Assembly (NCBI RefSeq): GCF_016859285.1
Contig: NC_053422.1
Span: forward strand, 19,622,001 to 19,686,000
Length of the DNA stretch: 64,000 nt
Direction of reading: 5' to 3'
Source: Xiphias gladius
Lineage: Eukaryota > Chordata > Actinopteri > Istiophoriformes > Xiphiidae
Part shown: positions 12,801 to 33,762 of the stretch, piece after piece
Position numbering within the stretch: the first letter of the stretch is position 1
Layout of the letters: every line of letters begins with the position of its first letter
Notes under the pieces: generated by a model
The model's database searches: none
Seen by the model: the letters and a program-made list of their open reading frames with translations, nothing else
Told to the model about the DNA's origin: nothing
Position numbers and translations under genes: made by a program

Positions 12801-13870
12801 TAACGACTGTTGTAGCTGATACACTTACTGCAGGATTTGGGTTTAAGTTTAAGCAACCATAGATATGGATCAGCTACTTATTAACCTTTTTTTTTGTTGT
12901 TGGTGAGAATGTCTATTCACATAATGTCAACAATACATGTAAAAGGATCTAAACTATGAAGAAACGTAATCACGGACAAGAAGGGCATATGTTGTATTGG
13001 ATGTAACTTTCATGAAGTTCAAAATTACAGGTGTTAATCATACATCATTTCGTGCACGTGAGCTTCATCACCTCCTTATGGAGTGAGAGAATACGGTTAA
13101 ATACCGATCATCGGCACCTGTCCGCTATGAGAGAGGTCTGTAACGAGCCCTGTGGCAAGTGGAGAAACAGGAGCACAGGGGGGCACATACGGCAGGTGCT
13201 GACCGGATTTCCAGGCGCTTTTGGCAAAGAAAGAACGAGCTAAATGATCCGGACTGTCAAGAGGAACAGTCTCGAATATCATGACAGCATGTCAAGCGCG
13301 GACAAAGTGCACCCGGAAAAATGAGCTGGCAGAGGTAAAAACTGACCAGCAGGGGTTATGACAGGGGCTATAACTGGCAAAACAACTCTTAACTATACGT
13401 ATAGGCCTGGATTAAATTTACACACACACGCTATCACCCACTTTTGCAGCTATGCAACGTAGTGATTTTGTTGCTGCGTTGATTGCGTACATTATTTTGT
13501 CTTCTCTTTTTTTTTTTTAACATTTAAGTTGAATTATGACTGAAATAAAAACCTGCAGACGGGCTAGTTGCACCTCCCGCTGTTTTGAAGTTACAATCTT
13601 CACATCTCCCCACAAATGCCCCCTTTCTCCTGCTGCGCTTTCTCTGAGCTCAACGGCCGCGAACGGGGCATTACCGGCGACTACGGCGGTGTGATCGGAC
13701 CCCAGGTCGTCGCCCGCGGTTTTTTTTTTTTTTCCCCCCCTCGGTCTGCGTTCATCACCGCGGACGTGTCGCGTGTGCGTGACAACGGGTACCTGTGTGA
13801 ACGCGTCTTCGGCGGCGCAGGGTCGGAGCAGGCCGAGCAGCAGCAGCAGCAGCGGTACGAAGGGCCACAT
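9855..13870 (-). CDS. gpx3: gpx3, plasma glutathione peroxidase (selenoprotein), complete, 5 exons
   Basis: Secreted enzyme that reduces hydrogen peroxide and lipid hydroperoxides with glutathione. Minus-strand exons: 13870-13793, 11706-11556, 11446-11329, 10763-10664 and 10076-9855 (78, 151, 118, 100 and 222 nt; phases continuous; 222 residues plus TAG). Exon 1 is a hydrophobic signal peptide ([20 protein letters not shown]). Residue 69 is TGA in NVATY-U-GYTFQY, read as selenocysteine. Other catalytic residues are present: Gln99 in FPCNQF and Trp178/Asn179 in KWNFEKF. GPX3-type features are [17 protein letters not shown] and FLVGPDG. The start was chosen because it opens the signal peptide, and a CpG-rich region surrounds it. 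The gene converges on tnip1, as in mammals. GPX6 is a close paralogue in tetrapods, but synteny favours GPX3. Confidence 0.95.
11578..11580 (-). other. gpx3: selenocysteine codon (TGA) of gpx3
   Basis: In-frame TGA, codon 69, flanked by VNVATY and GYTFQY. This is the GPX active-site position where mammals also have Sec. The frame stays open to the splice donor and the next exon continues the GPX family sequence, so it is not a termination codon. Confidence 0.95.
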
Positions 13871-14028
13871 CGCGCCGTCTCTCCCCGACGCGGCGTTCGC
13901 TCCCTGTGGACGTCGGTCCGCTTCTCCCACGGGATAAATGAACTCCTCTGGCAGGGGGGGGGGGGAGCCCCACAGCTGGCTGAGATGACGCCCTCTGGTG
14001 ACGTGAGCCGCGTCCGCAATGGGTCTAA
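13600..14028 (-). promoter_or_regulatory. CpG-rich region around gpx3 exon 1
   Basis: CG dinucleotides are far denser here than in the flanking AT-rich sequence. The region covers exon 1 and about 150 bp upstream of the ATG, a likely promoter or CpG island. A CTG run inside the exon encodes the leucine tract of the signal peptide. No TATA box was identified. Confidence 0.5.
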
Positions 14029-14307
14029 ACGAATGAACGAATGAATCAGTAAATGAATGAATGAATGAATCAGTAAATGAATGAACGAATGAATCAGTAA
14101 ATGAATGAATGAATGAATCAGTAAATGAATGAACGAATGAATCAGTAAATGAATGAATGAATGAATCAGTAAATGAATGAACGAATGAATCAGTAAATGA
14201 ATGAATGAATGAATCAGTAAATGAATGAACGAATGAATCAGTAAATGAATGAATGGATGAATCAATAAATGAATGAATGAATGAATGAATGAATGAATGA
14301 ATGAATA
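14029..14307. repeat. 24-bp minisatellite with 48-bp higher-order repeat, ending in (ATGA)n
   Basis: CAGT (or CAAT) recurs exactly every 24 bp, at 14047, 14071, 14095, 14119, 14143, 14167, 14191, 14215, 14239 and 14263. Successive units alternate between ATGA and ACGA at one position, making a 48-bp dimer. The array then decays to pure ATGA up to about 14306. It starts about 160 bp upstream of the gpx3 ATG. Confidence 0.95.
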
Positions 14308-14798
14308 CAGAGTTAGTCGGTATTAAATGGATGGAAAGCCAGATAGTTATGACTTTTCTTCTAGTATCACAGCAATCACGTAAGGACCAACCAGCGTTTG
14401 AACGAGCTTTTTAGGAGCCAATTGATAATACTTTTATTTAGTAATGATTATTTAATTAGAAATAACAAAATAGTATTGCTCCCTAACATTCCCTTTTCCT
14501 AATTAAGACAATCTGCCAGAAATCAAGGAAACGCACTTGACTAGGTCTCTGTGTGTGTCTGTCACTCTGAGCGTGCCTGGTGCTTAACCTACTGTGAACA
14601 TTCATAAACAGCAATGGGGGGGCACAGAGGGACATAGCCCGACCTATAAAAATAATAAAAATAATAAATGAAAGATTCTGTTTGAGTGACAAGTTGAGCC
14701 GGACAGAACTGTAATGTATGCAAGATGATGTGCGTCACCTTTCCCTGAAAAGAGGAGAAGTACTGTCAGTGTAATTTATTTTTCACGGATCATCTCAC

Positions 14799-14880
14799 CT
14801 CTCTGGGATCCGCTGTTGCCATGGTGAGTTGGTACTTGGCCATCTGCCCTCCGGGTGGCTGACCGGCCTCTTTCCAGCCC
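14799..14880 (-). CDS. orphan exon-like segment; possible alternative first exon of gpx3
   Basis: On the minus strand an ATG at 14843-14841 opens 15 codons (MAKYQLTMATADPRE) ending at a strong donor, AGAG|GTGAGA, at 14799/14798. The frame is also open upstream (GWKEAGQPPGGQ) to a possible acceptor, CAG, before 14880. The exon ends in phase 0, which is the phase of the gpx3 exon 2 acceptor at 11706. Splicing to it would give a Gpx3 form with no signal peptide. I recognise no family in the peptide, so this could equally be chance or part of another gene. Confidence 0.25.
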
Positions 14881-16329
14881 CTGTTACAGCACCTCATTGA
14901 CTATATTTTACAGTGTTCCGATCTGTGTTGTCCCACAAGGCTACAGGCCGCGAAAATGAGAAATGAAAAAAAGATTGTGTTGATATGCCGGGCTGTGAAG
15001 GCAAACAAAATGTTTTTACTTTGAACTTATTTGAAATTTATTGAATTTATTCCCATATTCTTCTGAGACAGTTTGAAAATGTACTTTTATCTTAGCTTCC
15101 CCAGCTGATTTAATGCATGTTATGTGATGGGCTGACTGGTAATAACCCCTGGATTGCAGGAACTGGTTCACATGCATCACTGCATCCAAATGGGAAGATT
15201 CCATCTATTACTGTACTACTGTAATATGGCCTGTCAGTTTAAATGTACGAATTTGTTTAGCTTACTCGTGGGAGAGAATCCTCAAATTGAATTTGCAAAT
15301 GTTACAACCTCAGGTTGAGTCAAAGGCCCCATTCCTTTGAAGATTGTACAGTTTGGCCATGGATGAATTATGAGACAATGGGCCCCTGGGGTAGAGACAC
15401 ATAAAGGACCCCAGGGGGGCCAAACACAGTACCTGCGCAACTTGTGGCCATTTTGCTTCTTTTTGGTGTCATTCAGAGACATTTTTGAATAATCTAAGTG
15501 CTGCTGTGGGTTGAAAACTGAGCTGGAACTTAAGTATTTTGTTCAAGCTGGATATATAGAAACCATCAAAGGAAACATGTGATGTAGGTTATTTTTCCTG
15601 AAAGTTCCCCTCCACTCAAAAATACATTTTGCTTATTGTTACCTCACTTGGATTTTTAAGCTTCTCTGTACAGAATGACGCAGAGTTTGACACTATAAGA
15701 CTGTTCTCAAATTCATCTGCTGATGGAGGAAAATTTCTCCGTGCTCACCTTAAATTTGGGTTTAAGTTATGTATGTTCCAGTATGACTTTGTGACATCAC
15801 AACTGGTTTGGAAACCAATCGTGGTCCAATATGCTACTTACACAGGTACGATGTGGGAACTTGAAGCATCCAATGCACATAAACTGAAAATGGACTTTAC
15901 AGTAGGAGACGTCTTGCATCTAGTGGTTAAACTTTTGAAATTGAATGATCATATTCTTAAACTCTTCAGGATAAACTAGGATTAACTAGGTAATTTAACC
16001 TTATTTAGAAAAAAAAGAAGCAGCTTTGTACAGTACTGAAATATTTTATTCATATATTTATGATTCAGAACTGTAAGACCTATATCCAAATATAACTGTT
16101 TTACAGTTATATTTCTAATTACATGGATTGGCACAGATTATAGGAGAGAGCACAAAGATTAAGTCTTGGCTGGACAGGAGATGCAGCAAGAGACTTGGGA
16201 GTGCACAAAAAGGAGTTTTGTCCATCTGTAATATGACCTATAATCCCTGTGTGGATGATAGAAACTCTGGTGGTAGATTTGAAATTTCTTCAAATCAAGG
16301 CAAGAAAAATAAAAGTGCAGACCTGGTGA
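14881..16329. other. intergenic sequence between gpx3 and the LINE fragment
   Basis: No gene recognised. An open frame at 15629-15979 (plus, 116 codons) matches no protein family I know and has no splice context. It may belong to a dispersed repeat. The rest is AT-rich. Confidence 0.5.
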
Positions 16330-17337
16330 GTGAGTTTTATAGGTACTAGGAATCTAAGTCTTAAAGACCATGTGCAGGTTTTCACAGATGGATCAAAGGA
16401 TCCAATAACAGAAAACACAGGTGCTGCATCTGTGCTTCCTAGCTATAGAGGTGAGATAGGCAGACGGCCCTCGAACTGCCTAAGTGTGTTATACGCCATG
16501 ATGGCTTTAGAATGGGTAGAACAAAACAAACCAAACGAAGTCCTAGTCTGTACTGAGTCAGTCTCTTCCCTGTACAGTCTCGTGTCTGGTACGGCCAGTA
16601 ACCGTCAGGATTCACTCTATGAAATAGTGCCAATACACATAAGAATAAGGAATCAAGGCGCTCGGGTCATACTCATTTTATTTTCCCGCTGATACAGGCA
16701 CTATAGGAAATGAAAAAGAGTGGACAAACTAGCCAAACAAGCTATTAAAAAAAACATAGACACAAGTATTAGTCTCTCAAAATCAGAGGGAAAGGGCATT
16801 GGACAGTAAGAAATTAATAAAGAGATTCGGAGCAGCTCTGGGATCAGGAGACGAGAAGAAGACATTTGCATTCCATTCAAAAAAGAGTTGGTATTGTGAG
16901 TTATAGAAAAGAGGAGACAATCACGAATAGGTTAAGAATAGGACACTGTAATCTGAATAGTAGACTTCACATTACAGGGAAGCATCCAGGTGGTTTTTGT
17001 GATCATTGCCAGAAATCAGAAACTGTAGAGCAGGTACTTGGTAATTGCAGGAAATATGTAAGAGGTAGAAAGTGCATGGTGGAAGAAATGAAGCGACCAG
17101 GGCTAACGGGAGCAGGAGTAAAGAGTATACTGAGTGTAGTGATATGGGACAAGGCAGGAGATGTTTGGTCAGCTCCTTGATGAGAACAGGATTAATGAGG
17201 AAACTCTGACTTACTGGACGCTATAACGAGTTACCTAAGTCCAGAAGATGGCAGTAGTGCAACATTTAGAATGCGAGGTTCCGTTAAATGCAAAGAAGAA
17301 GAAGAAGAAGGGAAGGAAAAAAAAAAAAAAAAAAAAA
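16330..17337 (+). mobile_element. degenerate 3' end of a non-LTR retrotransposon (I/Nimb-like LINE)
   Basis: Two broken pieces of a LINE ORF2 C-terminus are readable. The first, 16330-16692, is an RNase H domain: HVQVFTDGSKDPITENTGAA, then SVLYAMMALEWVEQNKP and CTESVSSLYSLVSG. The second, 16866-17180, is the C-terminal Cys/His segment typical of I-clade elements: RLRIGHCNLNSRLHITGKHP, then CDHCQKSETVEQVLGNCRKY. Stops and frameshifts separate them. The 3' end at about 17245-17337 has the usual terminal motif (CCAGAAGATGGCAGTAGTGC) followed by an AAG trinucleotide tail and poly-A. The element is dead and 5'-truncated. Confidence 0.8.
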
Positions 17338-17413
17338 GAGGGGGGCAGCGGTGACATCAGTACCAGTAGCGCCGCCGTCAGTGAGCCCCAGGACTCGGCT
17401 TCGCTGCTCAGAG

Positions 17414-25967
<8,554 letters not shown>

Positions 25968-26900
25968 ACATGAATACTCCGTTTACTGAATCAACAGTCC
26001 GAGAGTCTCATGTTGGGTTCTTGGAGCTAATAACTTTAAACTGTGGGATTTATTTAATTTAAAAATGATTTCTGATTCTGCTTATTGATGTTTAAGAATG
26101 ATCAGGGATCTATTTGACATACAACTGTTTCATAGTTTTTTCATTTTAGCTTAAGTTGCATCATCAGATACATTGTGGAACAAACAGTGGTTGAATGATA
26201 GCTCCTTGTGCTGCCCAGTTCATAAAACTATATGAAACAATGGCTGAATGCAGACCAGCCGATAGATGCATCAAGTTTAATTTGGCTACATGATTGTTTT
26301 TGTTTCTTTCGGTGTTGCTAAATGCGATGCCAAAAACGTGCCGATATGCTGTATTTCTTTGCATTATCAACCTCCTCAGCTTAAACACTGTATGCTCTAT
26401 CAGTAAAAAACAAAACCTTATATATACAGCACATATACTTATTAAAATGTTAGTTGTTTTGATGAAAAATAACACATTTGCTCTTGCTGGAATGTGAAAA
26501 AGGATTTATCACTATGTTACATACAGTGTTTTCCTAAATGGCAAAGCAACTACAAGCTCCCAGCCTCTGTCTCCACACTTGAGGTACATTTTGTCTTATT
26601 AAAGGTGTTAGCAGTTTATGTTCAAAGATGCGAGTGAGTGGTTATACATTAATATAACATTGAGATTATAGTGACTGTGGAGAATAACTAAGTGGAGTCC
26701 ATGAGCAGAATCAGAAACCATATCTGAGAACAATCTGAACAATTCCCAACCGTGCAGCGTACACAAACACACCTCTGTGCTTATAGCTTGTGTATCCTTG
26801 TCAACATCCTTTTCTGCAGACAATAGTATCGTATTAACTTGCATGCTTCAAATATAATAAATATCACACAGATTAGACAATGTCATCACAGTTACTGATC
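25968..26900 (+). other. dctn4 3' UTR
   Basis: AT-rich, no ORF of note. Canonical AATAAA at 26856-26861 is the likeliest poly(A) signal, giving a 3' UTR of about 0.9 kb. Another AATAAA lies at 27231-27236. Confidence 0.45.
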
Positions 26901-29739
26901 CTGTACGGTTTTCTTATCAAAAAGGTTGCTCTTGTGTCGAAGGTGATTCCTGCCCATAATATTACTATTGTCTGAAGTCACACAGTAACTGTTATTGGCA
27001 CTTAGGAGAGGATGTCTAGGAAGCTCTGTAAATTACATTGAGTGTTATCAGTTTAATGTGTTAAGACACTATCATTTTTCCTGATTTGAAAACGTATGTT
27101 TTTGGTTTGTAGACATCACTGACCCCCTTGTCAGTGGGTATCGTAAGCTGCTGTCACTTTTGGTCTCACGTGTGTAAACTTAGTAAAAAAAAAAAGAGCC
27201 TTACCACACAGTTAATCTTCTGTACTGGCTAATAAAATAATGTGATACTGTAACAGACCTCTTGACTGTTTTGTATCTAGAGTTGATGACGTGACTTTTA
27301 AAGCAGTTACATTTTTGGTCGACACGAACCGTGGCTTTCTGGATTGTGTGATGTGTATACTCTTGTGCTTCGTACTGTATTCATTGTCACCACAGGATGG
27401 CACTATAGGCAAACGGTATTAGATAGTTGCAAGGAACATATGGGCAGACGTTAGAGCATACAGGGACAAGCGCTCTTCGACGTGATCTTCAATTACTTTA
27501 CAAGTTGGAACAGTACATCTGATGATAGTAATGTGTTTGACTGCGAAGGCACAAGGCACTCTGATCCAGACAGAACCATATCAGCAGGCGTCCAAGCGAG
27601 GCTGGGTGCTCTTTTCAGGATGAGTCATGAGAATAAAATGTCTGTCAACATTAGGAGTTGACAGTAATGGAATTTGTGTTCCAGCAGATACCATTTTGTA
27701 TTTAACACACATCAGTTCTGTTCAGTGATGGCTTCCTCACACGGGGGACGGTTTATTGCGTCTGGAAAGGCAGATCAGATATGTGTGATGCAGGCCTGTT
27801 GCAGCTCTCCTATGAGGTCTGTCTGCCGTGTAAACAGACCCACTCCGTCTGGGTAATAAAGCCATGATTTTCTTTTATTTTCCGCAGATATAAGCAGCTC
27901 AGAAGAGTGGCCTGCGCGAGAGCCATAAATCACCCCCGATGATGAGGTAATAAAGCACACATGGGGTGAGTGTGTACCACTGAAACGGCCCAGACTCCTA
28001 CTTCAAGCACAGCTGATGATAGAAGTAGCTGACTTCCAGTGGTATACTGTATATGCACTTGCTGGTGGGGGACTGCTGCCTTGCTGGGAATATCACATTT
28101 CGTTGAAAGAGGTTAACATTTGCTATATTGAACTTTTATGCCTAGTCACTGCCATAATTTAATTGAGATGAATAGAGAAGACTGCTTTAAAATGACTGAA
28201 TTGCATATGGCATAGGGAGACTTATGCAGTAACGTTATGACTGATTCATGAGCAGACCTTGAATGTTCCCCAAAAACACCGTCTGGAAGACAAATTCTGG
28301 ATTCCTCTGGTCAGGATAATATTTTCCTGGATGGAGACTCAAATTATTTCATGCTCAGCGTCGGCCTGTTCGTATTTGTAGAACCTTATACTGTAAACAC
28401 CACAGAAATTTGACCTGTGACCATGTTATGGGGATTAGAAATTAATATCAGGGTTTTCCAGCAGCGCCGAGTAAGTAAGTAGGTTACTCAAGGACTTAGT
28501 CATTTCATGTCTCCTTTCCTCTTCCTCTGTTTTCCTCTTCTGAAGACTAACATCTTTATTTATAAAGACAGAGCTGGCCAGCCTTGACCAGATGAAAAAT
28601 TCCTCACTGAATTACAAGTCTGACTGCACCCAGGACCTTTCCACAACTACGTCATCGACCAACCACCAGTAACTCACACACAGAAGATGACAGAAGAAAG
28701 CAAAAGAGAGAGAGAAAAGCTACACTTCAGCAGAGACAGTAAATTCCCTCCATCTAACAGAAAGATGGGATATACAGTAGAAGTCTTGAACAGTACTGTA
28801 TATTTCTCTGTGCACTTCCCCTCTCATGGGTCAACTGTGCAGTGCATTCTGTACATGCATGAGGATAAAGCTGTGCTTTCTCCTTTAGATTTGTCAGGTG
28901 GATAAATATTGCCAATAGAGAGGAGTCTCTATTTTCCCCTTTTTATGGACCACAATGGTTTGGACACGTCCTGTTTTTGAGCATGAGGAGTGGAAGCACA
29001 AAAGACCCAGGAACTCTTTTAATTCAAATCCCCCTTTTTTAGGTTGAGCAGTACTTCTGGAGGTGCCCTGAGTGATTAATCACCTCCTTCATTTTCTGTT
29101 CACCAGACCATCATCTGGTTAATTAGAGGTAATTGATGATGTCTACACTAATGAATAACAGTAGGCATGTGGGCTTCCAAAGATGGGAAAGCCAAACCTG
29201 TGAAACCTTAGCTTTTCAGGGGAAAAGAGTTCCACCAGTGCTCTTTTTGTCATTTTCTTTCCATCTCCCTCCATTTCCTCTCGCTTTCACTCTCAGTCTG
29301 CATTTAGATGGCTGTAGGTAGGTTAGAATGTTGACTTTGGACGCCCAGTTGAAAAAGATCGCTCTGAGAAAGCAGCTGACTCCCAACACCCCCTCTGAGC
29401 CCCCATCCGCCTTAACTGACGGAGATGCAGACTGCAGGCCCAGTCTGCGCTTTCATTTACCATTTGCTCAGTTGCTCATCGGCTGCATTACATGTATAAG
29501 GGCACAAGTATGTCAGCACCCTGAGCTAAGGCCAGTGGCACGGACTGGGCCCTCGGGGGAACCACCAGTGCCATTGGAGGGCTGAAAGTCGGCTTTTTGC
29601 TCAGTAACTTCCCGCTCAATGAAAAGACCAGAGTAGAAATGAAATGAAATAATCAGGGCTAGTCTTGTTAGGTGAAGGAATTAACACCGTCCAAGGACTT
29701 GGATGGTTCCTAAATAAGGGTGCACTGTGACCGAATCAT

Positions 29740-30372
29740 TTGGGAAATACATTTTTCACTTTCTTGATGAGAGTTAGATGAGAAGATCAATACCACACTC
29801 ATGTCTGTACGCAAAATATGAAGCTGGAGCCAGCAGACAGTTATCTTAGCTTAGCATAAAGACTGTAAAAAGGTTCATTTAGCTTCCCTGGCTCTGTCCA
29901 GTGACAAAACCAACACCTCTAAAGGCCAGGTCACACTAGAAGAGAAATGGTTTGAATGACGTGTTTTGCACAGCAGGGCAGTCATGGCATGAAATGGGTG
30001 TGGATGTCAGATTGTCGATTTCAGAAAGATAAAGAAATGGTCTTTCACAGGCCCCCCCAATCCAGCATTGTAAAGGTGTGGGGGGAGAGGGTTTCCATGC
30101 TATTTGACCATCTGACAAGGATTTCTGAAAAAGCAAACAGGATGCTTAAAGCTGTTTAACATGTTATATCTCATTTGTTTAATACGTACAATAACAACTT
30201 TACTCTTTGGCTTTTGTGCAGATTAAACAAACAAGATATAAAGTGTTAATTAGTGAGCTTTAGAGGTGCGGTTAGGAGCCAGCTTCATATTTTATGAACA
30301 GACATGAGAGTGGAATCCATCTTCTCATCTAATTGTCGGCCCGAAAGTGAATAAGCTTATTTCCCGAAATAC
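29740..30372. mobile_element. fold-back (long inverted repeat) element, MITE-like, with internal insertion
   Basis: The two ends are inverted copies. TGGGAAATAC, GTTAGATGAGAAGATC, CACTCATGTCTGTACG and AATATGAAGCTGGAGCC on the left match the reverse complement of the right end (GGAGCCAGCTTCATATTTTA, GACATGAGAGTGG, TTCTCATCTAA, TTCCCGA). The inner arms also pair: CACCTCTAAA with TTTAGAGGTG, and ATATCTCATTTGTTTAA with TTAAACAAACAAGATAT. About 220 bp of unrelated DNA (about 29930-30150) interrupts it. I recognise the family as common in percomorph fish. Confidence 0.8.
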
Positions 30373-32030
30373 TATTCCATTATTAATTACACTGTGTGTA
30401 AAGTCTAGCGAGTAAATGTTGTGTTCCTACCTTCAAGATCAACTTGGGCAGTTAATCTTTAAGGTGCCTATATCAAGTCACACGGTGGCCTGAACTTTCC
30501 GAGACTTATTTTTGCACGGACATATAATTCTAGTCCCAGGACATTTTGCCCTGGAACACAAATGAAACTAATTTATTTGCTTATATTAGCAAACACAGTG
30601 TAGCTTGAGTTCTCCTGACATTTATAGAAAAGAGTCATGAATCTCTGCACCTGCCACACTAAGATCTTCAATTCAGTGATGCCCAGCACAGGATAATCCT
30701 CTGTGATCTGCAAGTATCCACCCAAACGAGGTTCATTAATTGCCAAAATGAATTACATGCCCCACAGAAATTCAGCAACACGCACGAATAACGCAAGTTC
30801 AATAAATAGAGGATTTCGATTAGGGCAACACTTGTAATAGAAGCACTATTGTTGTCTTACTGTGGTCGGTATAGCCAGAGGCTTCTTAGGCAGCTAAGCC
30901 CCATTAGGTCCTGCTGAAAGTGTGCTGGCAGCTGAGAACGGGTGGATTGATGTAGAAGACAGAAGTGGCTGGTTTTTGCTATACAGCCGTCCCTGCGTGT
31001 GCAGCCAAACCCACAGAAGCCACACCACAAATACTGGATTTCCACATCAAGTATTTGAACGCACACAAATTCCCAAATTCCCATTTAACCCAGGAGAGGC
31101 TATGTTAAATCAATGCAGGGAGTCAATGAGAACTTCATTGGATTTATGGTGGAGGAACAGGAAATTACAAACTGTAGATGTGGATTTGCTGTAGACTCCA
31201 TCAGTGTTAAATTTCACAAGGTGAAGAGCCCCTTAAAAGTATAGAGCACAGTAAAAGTCTGCTGCAGATGGAACCTTTGATCCTGCAAAGCAGTGAAGCG
31301 AATGATTGGTACAGGTTGTATGTGTTTATATCAGCATGTAGTGATTGTGTTTTAACTTGGCTTCATACACAATTAAATTTTGTTTTGCACCTGACAGATT
31401 AGTACAATATAGGCTTTATGATGTGTATAACAGCTATCATTTCAAACATCTCTATCAACCCCACAATAACTCACCATTTGATGTGAAAAATGCTTATTTT
31501 TTCGTACCTTTTCTCTAATCTTTTCTCCTTTTTTTTACCGACTATGTAACTTTCATACATACATTCACATCTTCGGGCGTTTTAACAATCCTTCAAATTA
31601 GACAAATCCAAGAAAGAAAAAAAAAAATCACTATTCATATCCAGTGACTTCAATAACACCACAACCTGTGATGAGGGTTCATAGCAGACATTGTTTATTT
31701 TTATGAGCAAAGCGTATAGCTCCCGGAAAATGAGTTGAATGGATTGCATCAGTGTTAATATTGGATTTTGTTTTGATGTAAATGCCAGCGGTGGTGATGT
31801 ATCTGTAGTTCTTTTCACCTCGGTGTCAGAAGTTCACCATGTCTCCGACTCTGAGACTGATGTGAGTGATCTTTCCCACTTGGCTGCTTGTAATTATGGT
31901 TTAAATGATATAACATGAAGGCGGTAGAACTGTTATATATTTGACTCTTGTGGACTCTATAATAGTAACTAATACTAATTTGACAGTTAGCCTGTTTTTG
32001 TGAGTCCAGTTTCTGTACAATAACGTTTCC

Positions 32031-32070
32031 CAGACGATAGTTAGACAAGGTCTTGTCTAACTATCGTCTG
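32031..32070. repeat. perfect 19-bp inverted repeat, 2-nt spacer
   Basis: Left arm 32031-32049 (CAGACGATAGTTAGACAAG), spacer GT, right arm 32052-32070, its exact reverse complement. Confidence 0.97.
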
Positions 32071-32184
32071 TGGTATTTCATCTTTTTCTCTTTTGTAATC
32101 ATGGGATTTTCGGAGTCAGTGATTTCACAGTTTCACATATTGCTTTAAGTAAGGACTTAAAAGGGCCGCTCATTGGCTTCAGCC

Positions 32185-32350
32185 TTTATTACCTCCGCCA
32201 AGGAGGTTATTTTTTTTACCCGTGTCTGCTTGTTGGTTTGTTTGTTGATTTGTCAGCAGGATTATGCAAAAACTACTAAACCGATTTGCATTGAACTTGG
32301 TGGAGGGAGAAGGCATGGACCAGGGAAGAACCCACTAGATTTTGGGGCAG
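32185..32350 (+). repeat. dispersed repeat beginning CCTCCGCCAAGGAGGTTAT
   Basis: The start is itself a short hairpin (CCTCCGCCAAGGAGG). It is followed by CAGCAGGATTATGCAAAAAC, TACTAAACCGATTTGCATTG and AACTTGGTGGAGGGA. I recognise this wording from a widespread short interspersed family in fish and other animals. I do not know its class. Confidence 0.6.
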
Positions 32351-33727
32351 ACCAGATCATTTACTATGAATTTGAATTTTTTCCCCTGAAGTCTGTTGTA
32401 TGTTGTTTGAAATCGGGCTTGGCTGAGGTATGCACTCTTCTGAATACATCTTCTATTTGGAACTGTGCTTAGCTGACCGCATTATTATTACATACAGCAT
32501 ACTGTATAATTCTTATAGACTTTCTTCCAAAGTAGTTTGGAGTGTGAGATTTCATTCAATTCACTGCATAATGAATTATCTAGCAACTGATGAAGCCATA
32601 GATGTAGGGTTGGGTTGTGTTTTGATTCAATAGTGACTATTTTTAGTCCAAAGTGACCTGGATTTGTAGCTGCACACTAAAATGTCTAAACATGTGTCCA
32701 TGCATTGAATTAATGAGAAAATCGTCTTTAAAAGAGTTTTATAGATTCTCAAGCTCAGCTGCGGAAACGGAGTCAGACTCAAGATCCCACATGGACTGTC
32801 GGCAGACATCACAGGGCTAAATTACAAATTTCAGTCATGCCCAGATAATTTAAGGCAGATTGTACTTTGTTATCCCTGCTAAAACAATAAAACAAGCAAT
32901 GTATAATGAAATTGTGATGGGATCAGTCTGCGTGATTAGGGAAAGCTAATTGTATTCAAAGAGGCTGCTTGTGAATTAGAATATCAATCTCATTTCATTA
33001 GGTTTTAATTAAAATCAGATTTTACAGTATCTTAACTTTACATTGAATATTCAACTTGATTTTGATTTTGTGCGCTTATACTATAAACTGCAGATGCTCC
33101 TCTGGACTATAATAGAAATCTGTAAAATCACATTTAGTGTGCAGTGTACAACCAGCTGTGTACTCTCCGGCTCTTACAGTGTTTGAACTGAATTCATTTT
33201 TCTCAGCAGGACAGATTGTTATCTGGGTAGGTAAACTCCTTCCATTTTGAGTTTATATAATATCTAAGAGGCTGTATTAACTGAGAATTTTCAAAAACAA
33301 AAACAGAGATAAAAATGAAATGAGCCCTGATAGGCCTGACAAGAGGCTGGGGACTAGACATTCACTAGTGTCTGACGTAGAAATTTCCAAACATTTATTA
33401 TTTACAGAAGGATGTCTGCTGTCTGGGGGCTCTGGCTGCTGTTTATCTACCGACTGGACATGCCTAAGGAGTGTTTCACTGTAAGGACATCCTCAAGCAT
33501 TGCCAGGTCTTGTCACTGGTAGATGTTCCTGCCGGTAGGATCTGGGTGGACTGGGCTTGATGGCTTTTGTCTAAACTATGTTGTTCTCTTTAATTTCCTG
33601 TTTATGGGGCTCACAGATTTGATTTCCTGCCTACAAGGGAAAGATAAACTTGGTGCCAGTCCGCTGACTTTGGTGGGGGAAGAATTTCACTTCAGTGAGC
33701 CACAATGACTTCATCTAAGATCCCCTT

Positions 33728-33762
33728 AGACCAAACCCCCCCCCACACACACACACACACCA
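33728..33762. repeat. short C-run and (CA)n microsatellite
   Basis: A poly-C stretch followed by nine or so CA units. Confidence 0.85.

Noticed and set aside
13681..14265. 194-codon minus-strand open frame made of repeated IHLLIHSF
   Set aside because: Translation of the 24-bp tandem array run into the gpx3 5' region. There is no family match and no splice logic.
14029..14307. CRISPR-like regular spacing
   Set aside because: Units are contiguous with no unique spacers and the genome is vertebrate. It is a minisatellite.
15629..15979. 116-codon plus-strand open frame
   Set aside because: No recognised domain and no splice or promoter context. Probably chance, or part of a dispersed repeat.
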